Shown here: piece after piece, positions 34,852 to 44,002 of the stretch
How positions within the stretch are numbered: position 1 is the stretch's first letter
Layout: each line of letters begins with the position of its first letter
Origin: Pseudooceanicola marinus
GTDB lineage: Bacteria; Pseudomonadota; Alphaproteobacteria; Rhodobacterales; Rhodobacteraceae
Length of the DNA: 64,000 nt
Direction of reading: 5' to 3'
NCBI RefSeq assembly: GCF_002786295.1
Contig: NZ_PGTC01000017.1
Coordinates: 124,001-188,000, forward strand
Translations under genes and position numbers: made by a program
Notes under the pieces: generated by a model
The model's input: the letters and a program-made list of their open reading frames with translations, nothing else
What the model was told of the DNA's origin: nothing
The model's database searches: none

Positions 34852-36852
34852 TTATAGTCGATCAGCAGCCCAGCTCTGTGTCGCTTGCTCTTTAACGGCA
34901 CCTATCTCGGCAGTCGAAAGGATCTGCGCCGTCTTGCTGTCGCGCAGAGGTTCGTCATGAAACAGATAGACTCGGGACAGGAAGTGCCCAAACTCGAGCG
35001 AGCCCTCACCGCTGCGCTCACCGTTTCCGCTTGTCGAAACGACAACGCCGCCGCCCCAATCCTGCCCGCTGTCGTTGTTCGGATTGTAGAAATAGACCCG
35101 CATTGTGCCAGACTGATCTTCGGCGACGCGTAAGATGGCGATGGCATGCCAGCCGATGAACTGTTGGTTCGGATCGGTGACCGCGATGCCTGCAGGCTGC
35201 GGGTGGCTAACTGGGCGATCGCCGTTGTAGTGCGGGTGATAGGCGGCAAAAAAGCGACGCAGGAAATTGTCGTAATCCGAAAGCTTGCCGGTAGCGACAT
35301 CCACTGCCACGGCACAGTCTCGCGACACCCACCAGCCGTGAAACTCCGGGTTGATCCAGCGATGAGGATCACCTTCGCGTCCGATGCAGAGCTGCCCCAT
35401 CTTGGCGTAGATCTTGTCCAAATGCGCCACCAGCAGGACCGACACCGGATCTGCGTCGATCGGACCAAAACCCGCCAGACCGACGGGCAGATGCGCCGAA
35501 TTGATGTCGGTGCCTTCGAAACGCATCAAGATCGCATCGTATTCCGATGCTTGGTAGATGATATGAAGCAGGTAATCGGGCGCGACTTGGGACCACATGG
35601 AGATCGCGCGCGCCGACTGGCAGGTCGGGTTCGCCCCCTGGCCCACACCCAGCGGCTGGCCGATGATCTGCAGCACACCCGCCAGAACATGCGTTTCGGG
35701 GGACACGAGGTCGCCAAAGCCCATGCAGATACGGTCGCGGGCGGCGCCACGCACCTTTTGCTGCAGCTGCCGTTCCAAGGCCGGGACCATCGGCGCATGG
35801 TGCAGCACACCGCGTTCCAGCATCAATGTCAGGCCATAGATCGCCTGCGGGGTCGACAGCGTGACACCGGCACGGATCAAGTCCTCGATCAGGCGACGAT
35901 AGTGGCGCCAGCAGTCCAGACCGGTCGTCCCGAGGCCCAGCGTTTCAGGCACAAGGGCGCGATCACTGTAGTCCAGCACGTAGAGCAGAAATGTCACGTG
36001 GTAGTCCGAGACGAGACCGGTATCGTGCATGGCCCGTGCGAATCCCATCGCCTCGCGCGACAGGGCGGCCTCGTCGAAATGCGCGATCCGTTCAAGGTAG
36101 GCGTCCACACCCGGATCGTCCAGCGACGCGACCGTGGGGCCAAACAGGGCACTGACGAGCCGCTCCGCCCCCAAACGCTCGCTACCCGGTTCGGTCCCGT
36201 TCTCGTTCAGGGCGATGGCGATCTGCACGATCATGTCCTTGACCACGCCGACCTGAATGGAGCGCTGCTCCAGAAGTCGCCAGATTTCCGTCACCAGCAC
36301 GCCCAGGACATCCGTGAGACCGATGTGCTCTGAGATGAACCGCAGAATGGCTTGCTTTTGCTCCTGGCGCGCGCCCAGAGCCCGCGTCGCCTCGTCCGAC
36401 TGTCCGAATATATCGCGGACATTGAGGGCCAGCACCTGCGTCAGGAAATGTCTCGCGTGGTCTTGGTGCAGGTTGCGGTGCCGCATGCCGCCCGTAGCGA
36501 CCGCGAGAAAGCGAAACAGGCTTACGACTTCGAGGGCCACAAGGTCGGGGTCTTCGGCAAGCAGCGTATTGCCTGAGATTTGCGGGCGCAGCGCCTCCGG
36601 CGCATCCCAGTCCGACCCGACGAACAGCCCGGCAAGGTCCATTGCCGCGGCACGGGCAAAGATCACATCGACCCCGCCGTCTGCCTGCAACAGCTGCCCG
36701 ACCACCGCCAGAACGGCCTGTTGATGGGCCAGCTTGGCCTCCGGCTCTGCCGTCTTGAGCTGGTCGATCGCGAGGTCCAAATCATGAGACAACCCGGCGT
36801 CCTGGGCCCGGTTGTCGACAGCATGATGCTGCTCTTCGTCGGAGGTGTTCAT
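34852..36852 (-). CDS. Unknown protein with papain-like Cys/His/Asn C-terminal domain
   Basis: 666 residues, not recognised as a named family. The first ~395 look all-helical with no signal or membrane segment. The C-terminal 260 contain QGANPTCQSARAISMW (Cys about 411), FIGWHAIAIL (His about 569) and FYNPNNDSGQDWGGG (Asn about 590), in the order and spacing of a papain-fold cysteine peptidase or transglutaminase-like enzyme. This is pattern recognition, not a database hit. The ATG at 36852 overlaps the stop of the ATP-grasp gene (TGATG); a GTG lies one codon earlier. Coupling implies a joint function, perhaps ligation and cleavage or transfer of the same amide bond. Confidence 0.7.
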   Translation of the reverse strand: MNTSDEEQHHAVDNRAQDAGLSHDLDLAIDQLKTAEPEAKLAHQQAVLAVVGQLLQADGGVDVIFARAAAMDLAGLFVGSDWDAPEALRPQISGNTLLAEDPDLVALEVVSLFRFLAVATGGMRHRNLHQDHARHFLTQVLALNVRDIFGQSDEATRALGARQEQKQAILRFISEHIGLTDVLGVLVTEIWRLLEQRSIQVGVVKDMIVQIAIALNENGTEPGSERLGAERLVSALFGPTVASLDDPGVDAYLERIAHFDEAALSREAMGFARAMHDTGLVSDYHVTFLLYVLDYSDRALVPETLGLGTTGLDCWRHYRRLIEDLIRAGVTLSTPQAIYGLTLMLERGVLHHAPMVPALERQLQQKVRGAARDRICMGFGDLVSPETHVLAGVLQIIGQPLGVGQGANPTCQSARAISMWSQVAPDYLLHIIYQASEYDAILMRFEGTDINSAHLPVGLAGFGPIDADPVSVLLVAHLDKIYAKMGQLCIGREGDPHRWINPEFHGWWVSRDCAVAVDVATGKLSDYDNFLRRFFAAYHPHYNGDRPVSHPQPAGIAVTDPNQQFIGWHAIAILRVAEDQSGTMRVYFYNPNNDSGQDWGGGVVVSTSGNGERSGEGSLEFGHFLSRVYLFHDEPLRDSKTAQILSTAEIGAVKEQATQSWAADRL

Positions 36853-38159
36853 CACACGTAAAAATCCAATTCTTCCTGCGCCTTAAGCAGGTCACGCAGT
36901 TTTATCGGATCGTCCCCTGCAAAGAAGACCAGCCCCCAATGCGTGCCGAAGGCGGACCGGTCCGGGACCGTTTCCTCTGTCGGTGCGACCAGTTCATGCG
37001 ACTCGAAATAAGGATGCTCTGTGGTTTCCTTGGGCATCTCGAGTTTACTGACGACACGGCGGCGCGGATAGACCCCGAAACAGCCCGCGTAGCACTTGGC
37101 ATCCTCGACAGCACGCGGGAAGAAGGCGTCGACCTCCTCCTTGGTGCTTTTGGGGTCGAAAACCAGTATGGACGCTTGATAGGCATTAAAGCCATAGGCG
37201 CGCTCGATCAGCTCGAACGCCTTGAAGCCCGGCGGGCGATAGGCAACCTCACCGAAATACATCTCCCCGTCAGAGGTGACGAAATACTCAGGGTGGATCT
37301 GGCCGAACTGGATATCGAATGTCTTGATCAGCTTTTCGATCTGTTTGGTGATCGCGTCCCGCCAGCTTTCAAGTTCGTGGGTGGCTGGCACGAAGACGGA
37401 GTAGCCCAGCGTCACGTATTCGGAGATGTTGAGAAACTTGATCTCGCCGTCATGAATCCAGGCCTCGACCGCGAATTCCCAGCCATCCAGATGGCTTTCC
37501 ATCAGCAGCGGGTACTCTTCTTCGGGAATCTTGTCGATGTCCTCGATGTCGCGGATCATGCGGTGACCCAGACAACCAGCCTTGTCGAAGGCCTTGACGT
37601 GAATCGGATCGTCCGGGTCGCCGTCGAGCTTGAGAAGCGTCTGGTTGACCCGCTTCATGAAGCGGATGATGTCGTCCTTCTCGTAGGCCTCCTCGAAGAT
37701 CCCGACACGGATGCCGCCCAGTTGGGCGCGTCTTTTCATCAGGGCTTTGTCGCGGAACAGGATGGATTGCCCGTACATGCGCGGCCGGTCCATGAGCACG
37801 GCGTTGATCGCACCCGACCACTCGACGGTCTCCTCGAACAGCGGGATCGCTACATCGACACCATCGTCCTTGAGCCGCTGTGCGATTTCCACGGACCGGT
37901 CGTTGAGCCGTGCGAAGTCCCACGGAATGAAAGGAATGTTGTTGGCCTCGCAGAAATCCGCAGCCCATTCCGGCGCGACCACGACGTAGCGACGGTCGAA
38001 TTTCTGGGCGGCCTTGATCGCGTTCACACTCCAACCGAGCAGAGCGACATAGCCTTTGTTCGGATCCTTGGGTGTTTCAGTTCCGCGCACGGAATCCAGC
38101 GTCGGATCGGTCCAGCCCGAAAGAACCTCAGCTGTCGGTGTTTCAGTTTTCTTAGACAT
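36852..38159 (-). CDS. ATP-grasp domain ligase
   Basis: 435 residues. An N-terminal pre-ATP-grasp Rossmann-like part (about 35-120) leads into the ATP-grasp fold: ATP-binding Lys in HVKAFDKAG (about 189), the hinge acid region LLMESHLDGWEFAVEAWI (about 218-235), and the metal-binding segment YFGEVAYRPPG (Glu304, Arg308). It resembles carboxylate-amine ligases that form an acyl phosphate and couple it to an amine. The substrate is unknown. GGAGGCCTACTA before the ATG at 38159 is a good ribosome binding site and fixes the start. It is the first gene of a two-gene unit with the papain-like protein and lies beside mobile-element debris. Confidence 0.82.
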   Translation of the reverse strand: MSKKTETPTAEVLSGWTDPTLDSVRGTETPKDPNKGYVALLGWSVNAIKAAQKFDRRYVVVAPEWAADFCEANNIPFIPWDFARLNDRSVEIAQRLKDDGVDVAIPLFEETVEWSGAINAVLMDRPRMYGQSILFRDKALMKRRAQLGGIRVGIFEEAYEKDDIIRFMKRVNQTLLKLDGDPDDPIHVKAFDKAGCLGHRMIRDIEDIDKIPEEEYPLLMESHLDGWEFAVEAWIHDGEIKFLNISEYVTLGYSVFVPATHELESWRDAITKQIEKLIKTFDIQFGQIHPEYFVTSDGEMYFGEVAYRPPGFKAFELIERAYGFNAYQASILVFDPKSTKEEVDAFFPRAVEDAKCYAGCFGVYPRRRVVSKLEMPKETTEHPYFESHELVAPTEETVPDRSAFGTHWGLVFFAGDDPIKLRDLLKAQEELDFYV

Positions 38160-38328
38160 TAGTAGGCCTCCATAACGGTTGCGCACTAAACTGACGCCCT
38201 GATCGGCAGCAGAGCAGTCTACATGCAGATGTTGACTGACACCTAACGTCCCAAGCGCCTTTTTCCAGTCGCGCCGCCTTGGTGGCGGACGAGCCACGCC
38301 ACAAACGGAGAGGGTTCGGGACCGCTTA

Positions 38329-38489
38329 TCAAACGAATCTTGGCCCCGGAAGGCGCACAGAAGCGCGGCCGAAATTTAGCTTGGCGCCACCACGCAGCGC
38401 GCGCATGGCGGGCATCACGGCGCGGGTCATGGCCACGGTGCCCCGCATGTTGGTTTGAAGCAGTTCACCGGCCCGGGCGATGTCAGCAC
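38329..38489 (-). pseudogene. Fragment of a short-chain dehydrogenase
   Basis: The minus strand encodes ADIARAGELLQTNMRGTVAMTRAVMPAMRAL (as two overlapping pieces), which is the helix alphaE region of a classical SDR just before the catalytic serine strand. The cofactor motif and catalytic Tyr/Lys are absent. It is fused directly to the IS110 remnant upstream, so both are products of deletion. Confidence 0.6.
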
Positions 38490-38669
38490 CTTCCAGTACG
38501 TTGATGCGCAGGCTTTGATGCCGATGAGGCAGGGCGAAAGTCACTCGAAGAACGTCAGCACCTGCGCCCGGCGCAAAGGCCGATTGAGGGCAACGTCTCC
38601 GGCCTATGTAACTCCTTGGACATGGAAGAGGCTCTTGGCCAGGTCGAGGCCGCCAGTGGCAGCTTGCAT
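38490..38669 (-). pseudogene. Remnant of an IS110-family transposase (N-terminus)
   Basis: From the ATG at 38669 one frame reads ATGGLDLAKSLFHVQGVT, stop (TAG), AGDVALNRPLRRAQVLTFFE, stop (TGA), LSPCLIGIKACASTYW. This is the start of the DEDD/RuvC-like domain of IS110-family transposases (usual form: G-x-DLAK-x-x-FQVHGV ... RRAQVL-x-FF ... IGMEAC). Two in-frame stops, loss of the Glu in the second motif and truncation show it is dead. Confidence 0.8.
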
Positions 38670-38781
38670 GCGGTGGCTCCTCTCAATTGCAAAAGTCTGA
38701 CACCTGCACTGTGGCGCATCGCGACGCCAGGAGCGCGAGCCATCCACCCCGTCGGCATTGGACCGCCGGGAGAGGTAGCCC

Positions 38782-39258
38782 TCAGATTGCTCCACGTAAA
38801 ACCGGCAGCCTACCCGAGGATTTCATCTCCCGCAGCGACAGGTTCGAACGAATGCTGGTCACCCCGGGCAGCCTGCGCAAGGTGGTCTCCACGAAGGCAC
38901 TGTAGTCGTCGAGGTCCCGCGCGACGGCGATGAGCAGGAAGTCGTCGGCTCCGGTCGTATTGTGGCAGGCCAGGATATTTGGCGAGGTCTCGATGATGCG
39001 CTGGAACTCGGCCGTGGCGGCGGCGTCGTGCTCGGAGCAGCGCAGCTGCACAAAGGCCATGACCCCAAGCCCGATCTTCCGGCGGTTCAGCCGCGCCTGG
39101 TAGCCCTCGATGATGCCACTCTCTTCCAGCCGCTTCAGGCGCCGCCAGCAGGGTGTCTCGCTCATCGACAAATGCTCAGCCAGCTTGGCGTTGGTCATGC
39201 GCCCGTCGTCCTGAAGCAGATCCAGTATCTCGGCGTTGACAGCATCGATCTTTGTCAT
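38782..39258 (-). CDS. Lrp/AsnC-family transcriptional regulator
   Basis: 158 residues. The N-terminal helix-turn-helix is MTKIDAVNAEILDLLQDDGRMTNAKLAEHLSMSETPCWRRLKRLEESGII, and the C-terminal RAM/AsnC effector domain includes VQLRCSEHDAAATAEFQRIIETSPNILACHNTTGADDFLL. It is divergent from a zinc alcohol dehydrogenase gene (142 bases between starts) and probably controls it in response to an amino acid or related ligand. Confidence 0.93.
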   Translation of the reverse strand: MTKIDAVNAEILDLLQDDGRMTNAKLAEHLSMSETPCWRRLKRLEESGIIEGYQARLNRRKIGLGVMAFVQLRCSEHDAAATAEFQRIIETSPNILACHNTTGADDFLLIAVARDLDDYSAFVETTLRRLPGVTSIRSNLSLREMKSSGRLPVLRGAI

Positions 39259-39400
39259 GGGGCAGACTGTCCTTCATAATCGAGCAGAATGAGCAGGGTC
39301 TTCCCGAAATATCTCGAAAAGCGGCGAAATTGGCAAAGTTCTTTTCCCAGACATCGGTAGGATGCGCCAACCGTACCTGCCCCCGCGAGGAGATGAAGCC

Positions 39401-40438
39401 ATGAAGGCCGTGCTATTCGAGAAGTTCCAGGAGCCCCCCAAGCTCGTCACCGTTCCCGACGCGACGCCCGAGCCGCATGGCGTCGTCCTCAAGGTAGAAG
39501 CGACCGGCGTATGCCGCAGCGACTGGCACGGCTGGATGGGTCACGACAGCGACATCGAGCTGCCGCATGTCCCGGGCCACGAGCTGGCCGGGGTGGTCGA
39601 GGCCGTGGGCAAGGACGTGACCAACTGGAAGGTGGGCGACAAGGTCACCGTGCCGTTCATCTGCGGCTGCGGCAGCTGTTCCGAGTGCCACGCCGGACAG
39701 CAGCAGGTCTGCCTGCATCAGGAGCAGCCAGGCTTCACTCATTGGGGGTCCTTCGCCGAATACGTCGCCATCCATCAGGCCGATCTGAACCTCGTGGGCT
39801 TGCCCGAGAGCATGGACTTCGCGACCGCAGCCAGTCTCGGATGCCGGTTCGCGACCTCCTTCCGGGCTGTCATCGACCAGGGCAAGGTCAGTGCGGGTCA
39901 ATGGGTGGCGGTTCATGGCTGTGGCGGTGTCGGACTGTCCGCTGTGATGATCGCGGCGGCTGCGGGCGCGAATGTCATCGGCGTGGATCTCGACCCCGCG
40001 AAGCTGGACTTGGCCCGGGCCCTCGGCGCGGTGGCGGTGATCAACGGCCGGGAGGCCGATGTGCCCGCGGCGATCAGGGACACCACGCGGGGCGGTGCGC
40101 ATGTCTCCCTCGATGCGCTCGGGCACACCGTGACCATGACCAACTCGATTCTCTGTCTGCGGCCACGGGGCAAGCACATCCAGGTGGGCCTGATGCTCGG
40201 CGAGCACGCGGATCCCGCCGTGCCGATGCCCAAGATCGTTGGTCAGGAGATCGAACTGCTCGGCTCACACGGCATGCAGGCGCACCGCTATGGCGCAATG
40301 CTTGACATGGTGGCCAGCGGGAAGCTTGATCCGGCGCGCCTGGTGGGGGATCGGATCAGCCTTGCAGATGCGCCCGAAGCTCTGATGAATATGGACAAGT
40401 TCCAGTCCGTCGGCGCCACGGTCATCACCCGGTTCTAA
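39401..40438 (+). CDS. Zinc-dependent alcohol dehydrogenase
   Basis: 345 residues. It has catalytic zinc ligands in [11 protein letters not shown] and PGHELAG, a structural zinc loop [17 protein letters not shown], and an NAD-binding motif [25 protein letters not shown] with Asp favouring NAD. It resembles alcohol/aldehyde dehydrogenases of the AdhP-like group. CGAGGAGATGAAGCC precedes the ATG at 39401, supporting this start over an upstream ATG. It is divergent from the Lrp regulator. Confidence 0.92.
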   Translation: MKAVLFEKFQEPPKLVTVPDATPEPHGVVLKVEATGVCRSDWHGWMGHDSDIELPHVPGHELAGVVEAVGKDVTNWKVGDKVTVPFICGCGSCSECHAGQQQVCLHQEQPGFTHWGSFAEYVAIHQADLNLVGLPESMDFATAASLGCRFATSFRAVIDQGKVSAGQWVAVHGCGGVGLSAVMIAAAAGANVIGVDLDPAKLDLARALGAVAVINGREADVPAAIRDTTRGGAHVSLDALGHTVTMTNSILCLRPRGKHIQVGLMLGEHADPAVPMPKIVGQEIELLGSHGMQAHRYGAMLDMVASGKLDPARLVGDRISLADAPEALMNMDKFQSVGATVITRF

Positions 40439-40953
40439 GGCGATCCGAGGTCGGAAAAGCAAGACCTTCGGATTGGGAGGCTCTGGCGAAGGGCAAGGTC
40501 GGGCACAGGGCCGAAGCAGCCGCTCGCCACTTGAAGCATCGAGGGCGGCTGTGGCCCGTTCGCGTCGTTGGGCCTCCTGCCCTGACCAGATGCGCAACCT
40601 GCGCAAAGCGGTCACCCAAGCGCCCCGCTCGAACGGCAGCAAACTGTGCTGCCTAAGCCGACGGTCGCGCCTGGCGCAGCGAAGGTAGGGACCCAGCCCT
40701 TCCACGACACTCGCGCCAAGCACAGCATGCAGTCAACCACCGACACTACGGGCGGGGAACCGACATTCGCTTCACCAACGAGCCGATTAGGACCGAGTCT
40801 GGAAAGCGGACTTGGCAGTCGTGGCGGTGACTGGAAAATTTGATGGGGCGAAAGGTCTGGTCCGTCCACAGCAACTCCCGCCGGACATGGCAGACGAACC
40901 CGCTCTCGATACGCTCGATCTCTGTATCGGATGCTGTTCGTTTCGAGTGGCGC
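40439..40953. other. 515-base region without an identifiable gene
   Basis: Short open frames on both strands have irregular codon use and no family resemblance. It lies between the alcohol dehydrogenase and a LysR gene that ends at 40954 on the minus strand. It may be decayed coding DNA, but I cannot identify a parent gene. Confidence 0.5.
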
Positions 40954-41859
40954 TCAGCTTTTATCGTGATCCCGGCACACCTCGATGAAGGCGCGCAGGG
41001 GCCGCGGGGTGTGCCGGCTCGGGTAGTAGAGACGCGGCCCGCTGCGGGAGGGCCAGCTTTCCGGGAGGACCGAGATCAGCGTGCCGGCCGCGAAATCCTC
41101 CTCCAGCCAGTTGCGGAAGGTGGCGACGATATCGATGCCGGCACGTGCGAAGCCCAGACCCGTGTCGATCGCGTTGACGCCTAGGATCAGGCGCGGGATC
41201 GGCTCGACCGTGATCGTCCGGCCATCCTCCACCAACTGCCAGGGCAGAAGCGGGCCGTCCGGCAGGCGGTAGCGTATCGCCTGGTGTTCCGTCAGATCGC
41301 GCGGGGTTGCCGGCATGCCCTGCGCCCGAAGGTAATCCGGCGCGGCGGCAAGGGCGATCTGCTGCACCCGAGGGCCTACGGGCACCGAGACCATGTCCTG
41401 GGCGAGAATGTCCTCGTAGCGGATACCGGCGTCGCAACCGGCGGCCACGATGTCGACGATGCCATTCTCGACCACGATCTCCACCTCCACCTCCGGGTGG
41501 CGAGCGTGAAACGCGGCGAAAAGCGGCGGAAGCATGTCGGGCATGACGGCCCCCGGCACGTTCAGCTTGAGCCGCCCCGTCACGCGCTCTGCCCCCTCCG
41601 CCGCCTCGACGCGCGCGGCATCGAGCCCGGCGAGAAGCGGACCGATCCGGTCGGCCAGGGTGCGCCCGGCGTCGGTGGTGGAAACACTTCGCGTCGTGCG
41701 CCGCAGGAGCGGCACGCCCAGAGTCGCCTCCATCCGCGCGACCGTGGTGCTGATTTTCGAGGGCGCGAGGCCGAGCCGCCGCGAGGCGGCGCGAAAGCCC
41801 CCCTCGCGGACGACGGTGTGAAAGATGGCGAGGTCGTCGAGTGACCCATTGTTCTGCAT
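40954..41859 (-). CDS. LysR-family transcriptional regulator
   Basis: 301 residues with an N-terminal helix-turn-helix (LDDLAIFHTVVREGGFRAASRRLGLAPSKISTTVARMEATLGVPLLRRTTR) and a LysR substrate-binding domain of the CrgA/PecT-like group (RLKLNVPGAVMPDMLPPLFAAFHARHPEVEVEI). The start at MQNNGSLDD (41859) is set by family length; an ATG 12 codons upstream is possible. It is divergent from an NmrA-like gene 114 bases away, which is its probable target. Confidence 0.9.
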   Translation of the reverse strand: MQNNGSLDDLAIFHTVVREGGFRAASRRLGLAPSKISTTVARMEATLGVPLLRRTTRSVSTTDAGRTLADRIGPLLAGLDAARVEAAEGAERVTGRLKLNVPGAVMPDMLPPLFAAFHARHPEVEVEIVVENGIVDIVAAGCDAGIRYEDILAQDMVSVPVGPRVQQIALAAAPDYLRAQGMPATPRDLTEHQAIRYRLPDGPLLPWQLVEDGRTITVEPIPRLILGVNAIDTGLGFARAGIDIVATFRNWLEEDFAAGTLISVLPESWPSRSGPRLYYPSRHTPRPLRAFIEVCRDHDKS

Positions 41860-41973
41860 GGAGAACACCGTATTCGAAAACAGACACGTAGTCACCGGCC
41901 CAAAGAACAGCCAGATTTCTCTCGTGGCGGCGCCGGATTGTCCGGCCCCGCCGGCCGATCAAGGGAGACCGAC

Positions 41974-42837
41974 ATGCTCATCGTCACAGGCGCGACCGGA
42001 CAGCTCGGCCGCAGGGTCGTGGATCATCTCGGCACACTGGTGCCTGCCGGCCGGATCGGGATCAGCACCCGCGATCCCGCGCAGGCGGCCGATCTCGCCA
42101 GGGCTGGCATTCGCGTACGGCGCGGCGACTACGACGACCGCGACAGCCTGTACCATGCCTGGGAGGGTGCGGAACGCGTCTTGCTGGTGTCCTCGAACGC
42201 CGCCGCCCGCGGGGGCGATCCGCTTGCACAGCATCGCGTGGCGATTGATGTGGCACGCGAGCTCGGCGTCGCGCACCTGCTCTACACGAGCCAGATCTCG
42301 GCCTCGCCGGACTCGCATTTTCCGCCCGGACGCGATCACGCGGCGACCGAGGCCATGCTGGCCGGGTCAGGTCTGCCCTGGACCGCGCTCCGCCATGGGT
42401 TCTACGCGGCGAGCGCGTTGGGCATGAACACTCAAGGTTTCGCGCAGGGAACACTCGCCGGCCCCGAAGACGGCCGCGTCGCCTGGACCACGCATGACGA
42501 CCTCGCCGAGGCCGATGCCCGGTTGCTCGCGGGTCAGGAGGTGATCGACGGCGCCACGCCCCCGCTCACCGGAGGCGAGGCCCTCGACCTTGCGGATCTC
42601 GCCCGGCTCGCCTCGGAGGTGACGGGTCGCGACATCGCGCGGGAGGTGGTGTCGGAAGAGGAGATGGCGCGTCGCGCCCGGCAGAGCGGCGTCCCCGACG
42701 GCGCGATCGCCCTTCTGACGGGCTATTTCCGCGCGGCGCGCGCGGGCGAATTCGACCGCCCGGACCCGACCCTTGCCCGCCTTCTCGGCCGTGACCCGAT
42801 GCCGATGCGGGACGTCCTGGCCCAGGCGTCGATCTGA
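41974..42837 (+). CDS. NmrA-like NAD(P)-binding protein (QOR2/azoreductase-like)
   Basis: 287-residue atypical SDR. It has the nucleotide motif VTGATGQLGRRVV at the extreme N-terminus, ISTRDPAQAADLARAGIRVRRGDYDDRDSL in the NADP-binding region, and no Tyr-x-x-x-Lys pair in the classical position. Relatives include quinone oxidoreductase 2 and NAD(P)H-dependent sensors. GGGAGACCGAC before 41974 is the ribosome binding site. It is controlled presumably by the divergent LysR regulator. Confidence 0.88.
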   Translation: MLIVTGATGQLGRRVVDHLGTLVPAGRIGISTRDPAQAADLARAGIRVRRGDYDDRDSLYHAWEGAERVLLVSSNAAARGGDPLAQHRVAIDVARELGVAHLLYTSQISASPDSHFPPGRDHAATEAMLAGSGLPWTALRHGFYAASALGMNTQGFAQGTLAGPEDGRVAWTTHDDLAEADARLLAGQEVIDGATPPLTGGEALDLADLARLASEVTGRDIAREVVSEEEMARRARQSGVPDGAIALLTGYFRAARAGEFDRPDPTLARLLGRDPMPMRDVLAQASI

Positions 42838-42980
42838 GGCGCAAACCGGCGCCGCGTTTCGCGATTGGGCCGGAGTCCGCGATGACACCAGCCGGAACGG
42901 CAATCGCGCTCGACCCGGTCCGGGGCCCGAAGAGCGATCATCCATCGACCGACAAACTCAGCAACTCGGAAACCAAAGAT

Positions 42981-43400
42981 ATGACACAGACCATCGCCCT
43001 CTGCGGCCTTCACCATGTCGGTGCTACAGTCAGCGACCTCGATGCAAGCATCGCCTGGTATCGCGAGACGTTCGGTTTCGAGCTGCTCTCCACATACGGC
43101 TGGCCCGACGTGCGCGCGGCCTTCATCGGGCGCGACGACATCCGGATCGAGCTTTTCCAGAACGATGCGGCGGCGCCGATGAGCGACGACAGACGCCGGC
43201 CCGACACGAACCTGCGCATCGGCGGGATCGGGCATCTGGCGCTCGGCGTGGCCGATCTCGACGCGGCACTGGCCGATCTGCGAGGCCGACAGGTGGAGAT
43301 CGTCGCCCCGCCCCGCGAGGTGCCCGACGGCAGCGGATCGCGCTTTGCCTTCATCCACGACAACGAGGGCATGCTGGTTGAGGTGTTCGAACCGGGATGA
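42981..43400 (+). CDS. VOC/glyoxalase-family protein
   Basis: 139 residues with the paired beta-alpha-beta-beta-beta modules of the vicinal oxygen chelate fold: LHHVGATVSDLDASIAWYRETFGFEL in module one and IGHLALGVADLDAALADLRGRQVEI then AFIHDNEGMLVEVFEPG in module two. Candidate metal ligands are His14-15, Glu in RIELFQ, His in GHLAL and Glu in LVEVFE. The substrate is unknown. It follows the NmrA-like gene and may be in the same unit. Confidence 0.85.
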   Translation: MTQTIALCGLHHVGATVSDLDASIAWYRETFGFELLSTYGWPDVRAAFIGRDDIRIELFQNDAAAPMSDDRRRPDTNLRIGGIGHLALGVADLDAALADLRGRQVEIVAPPREVPDGSGSRFAFIHDNEGMLVEVFEPG

Positions 43401-43419
43401 GCGCGGAACGCTTCACGCG

Positions 43420-43575
43420 CTGATCTTGATGGGGTCGAGGCGGATCCGCTGTTCCGTGGCTGTCTTGCTCAGAAGTGTCGGGCTGTGGCTGAGCTTGGCG
43501 GCGTGCGGCAGACGCTTGGCCGTGCCCGCGCCGAGGCCGCACCCGTGATAATGACGACCTTGTTTTCAAAACGTT
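43420..43575 (-). pseudogene. Frameshifted SDR N-terminal fragment
   Basis: The minus strand reads FENKVVIITGA (cofactor-binding start of an SDR), then in a shifted frame CGLGAGTAKRLPHAAKL, which continues the TGxxxGxG motif, to a stop at the low end. No catalytic residues follow. It is a broken SDR remnant. Confidence 0.5.
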
Positions 43576-44002
43576 GCAAAGGACAGAGATCCTTGATCTG
43601 CGCATTACGACTAATATGAGTTGATGCTTACCAAACACATGCGAAGGAACAAGCGTGCGCACGGCCAGGCGCTCTCTGAAAGGTGAATGGGATCAGCCGG
43701 TTGAGCGGAATTCTGGTCGGGGGCCAATTCTCTTGCGTGAGCAATCCGGTTTCAATCCAGCCAGGCCGAGATTGCCCGATAGAGGGGTAAATCAACTGAA
43801 CCATCGTTCTGCGCCCTCGAACCCGTTTTCTCTCATCATGCAATCATACCCTGAGATACGGCGCCCTGTCTCAACCGCCCCTTTGCGGTCTGAAAATCGG
43901 CGCCACGCGATATGGGATTGGCCGGTTGCAGACGGTCCGCCGACCCGTAAGTCGGAACCGACACATTGACACCGCCACAGGTCGTCTGCACGGTGACGGT
44001 CG
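43576..44002. other. Non-coding region before the TPP riboswitch
   Basis: No convincing gene on either strand; short frames lack family resemblance. The promoter for the riboswitch-controlled transcript should lie within the last 150 bases. Base composition is lower in GC than the flanking genes. Confidence 0.5.

Noticed and set aside
38160-38330. A RiPP precursor peptide upstream of the ATP-grasp gene
   Set aside because: No short frame with a ribosome binding site and leader/core-like composition was found within about 500 bases on either side.
40439-40953. Short open frames between the alcohol dehydrogenase and the LysR gene
   Set aside because: Frames on both strands show no family motif, have unusual composition and lack ribosome binding sites.
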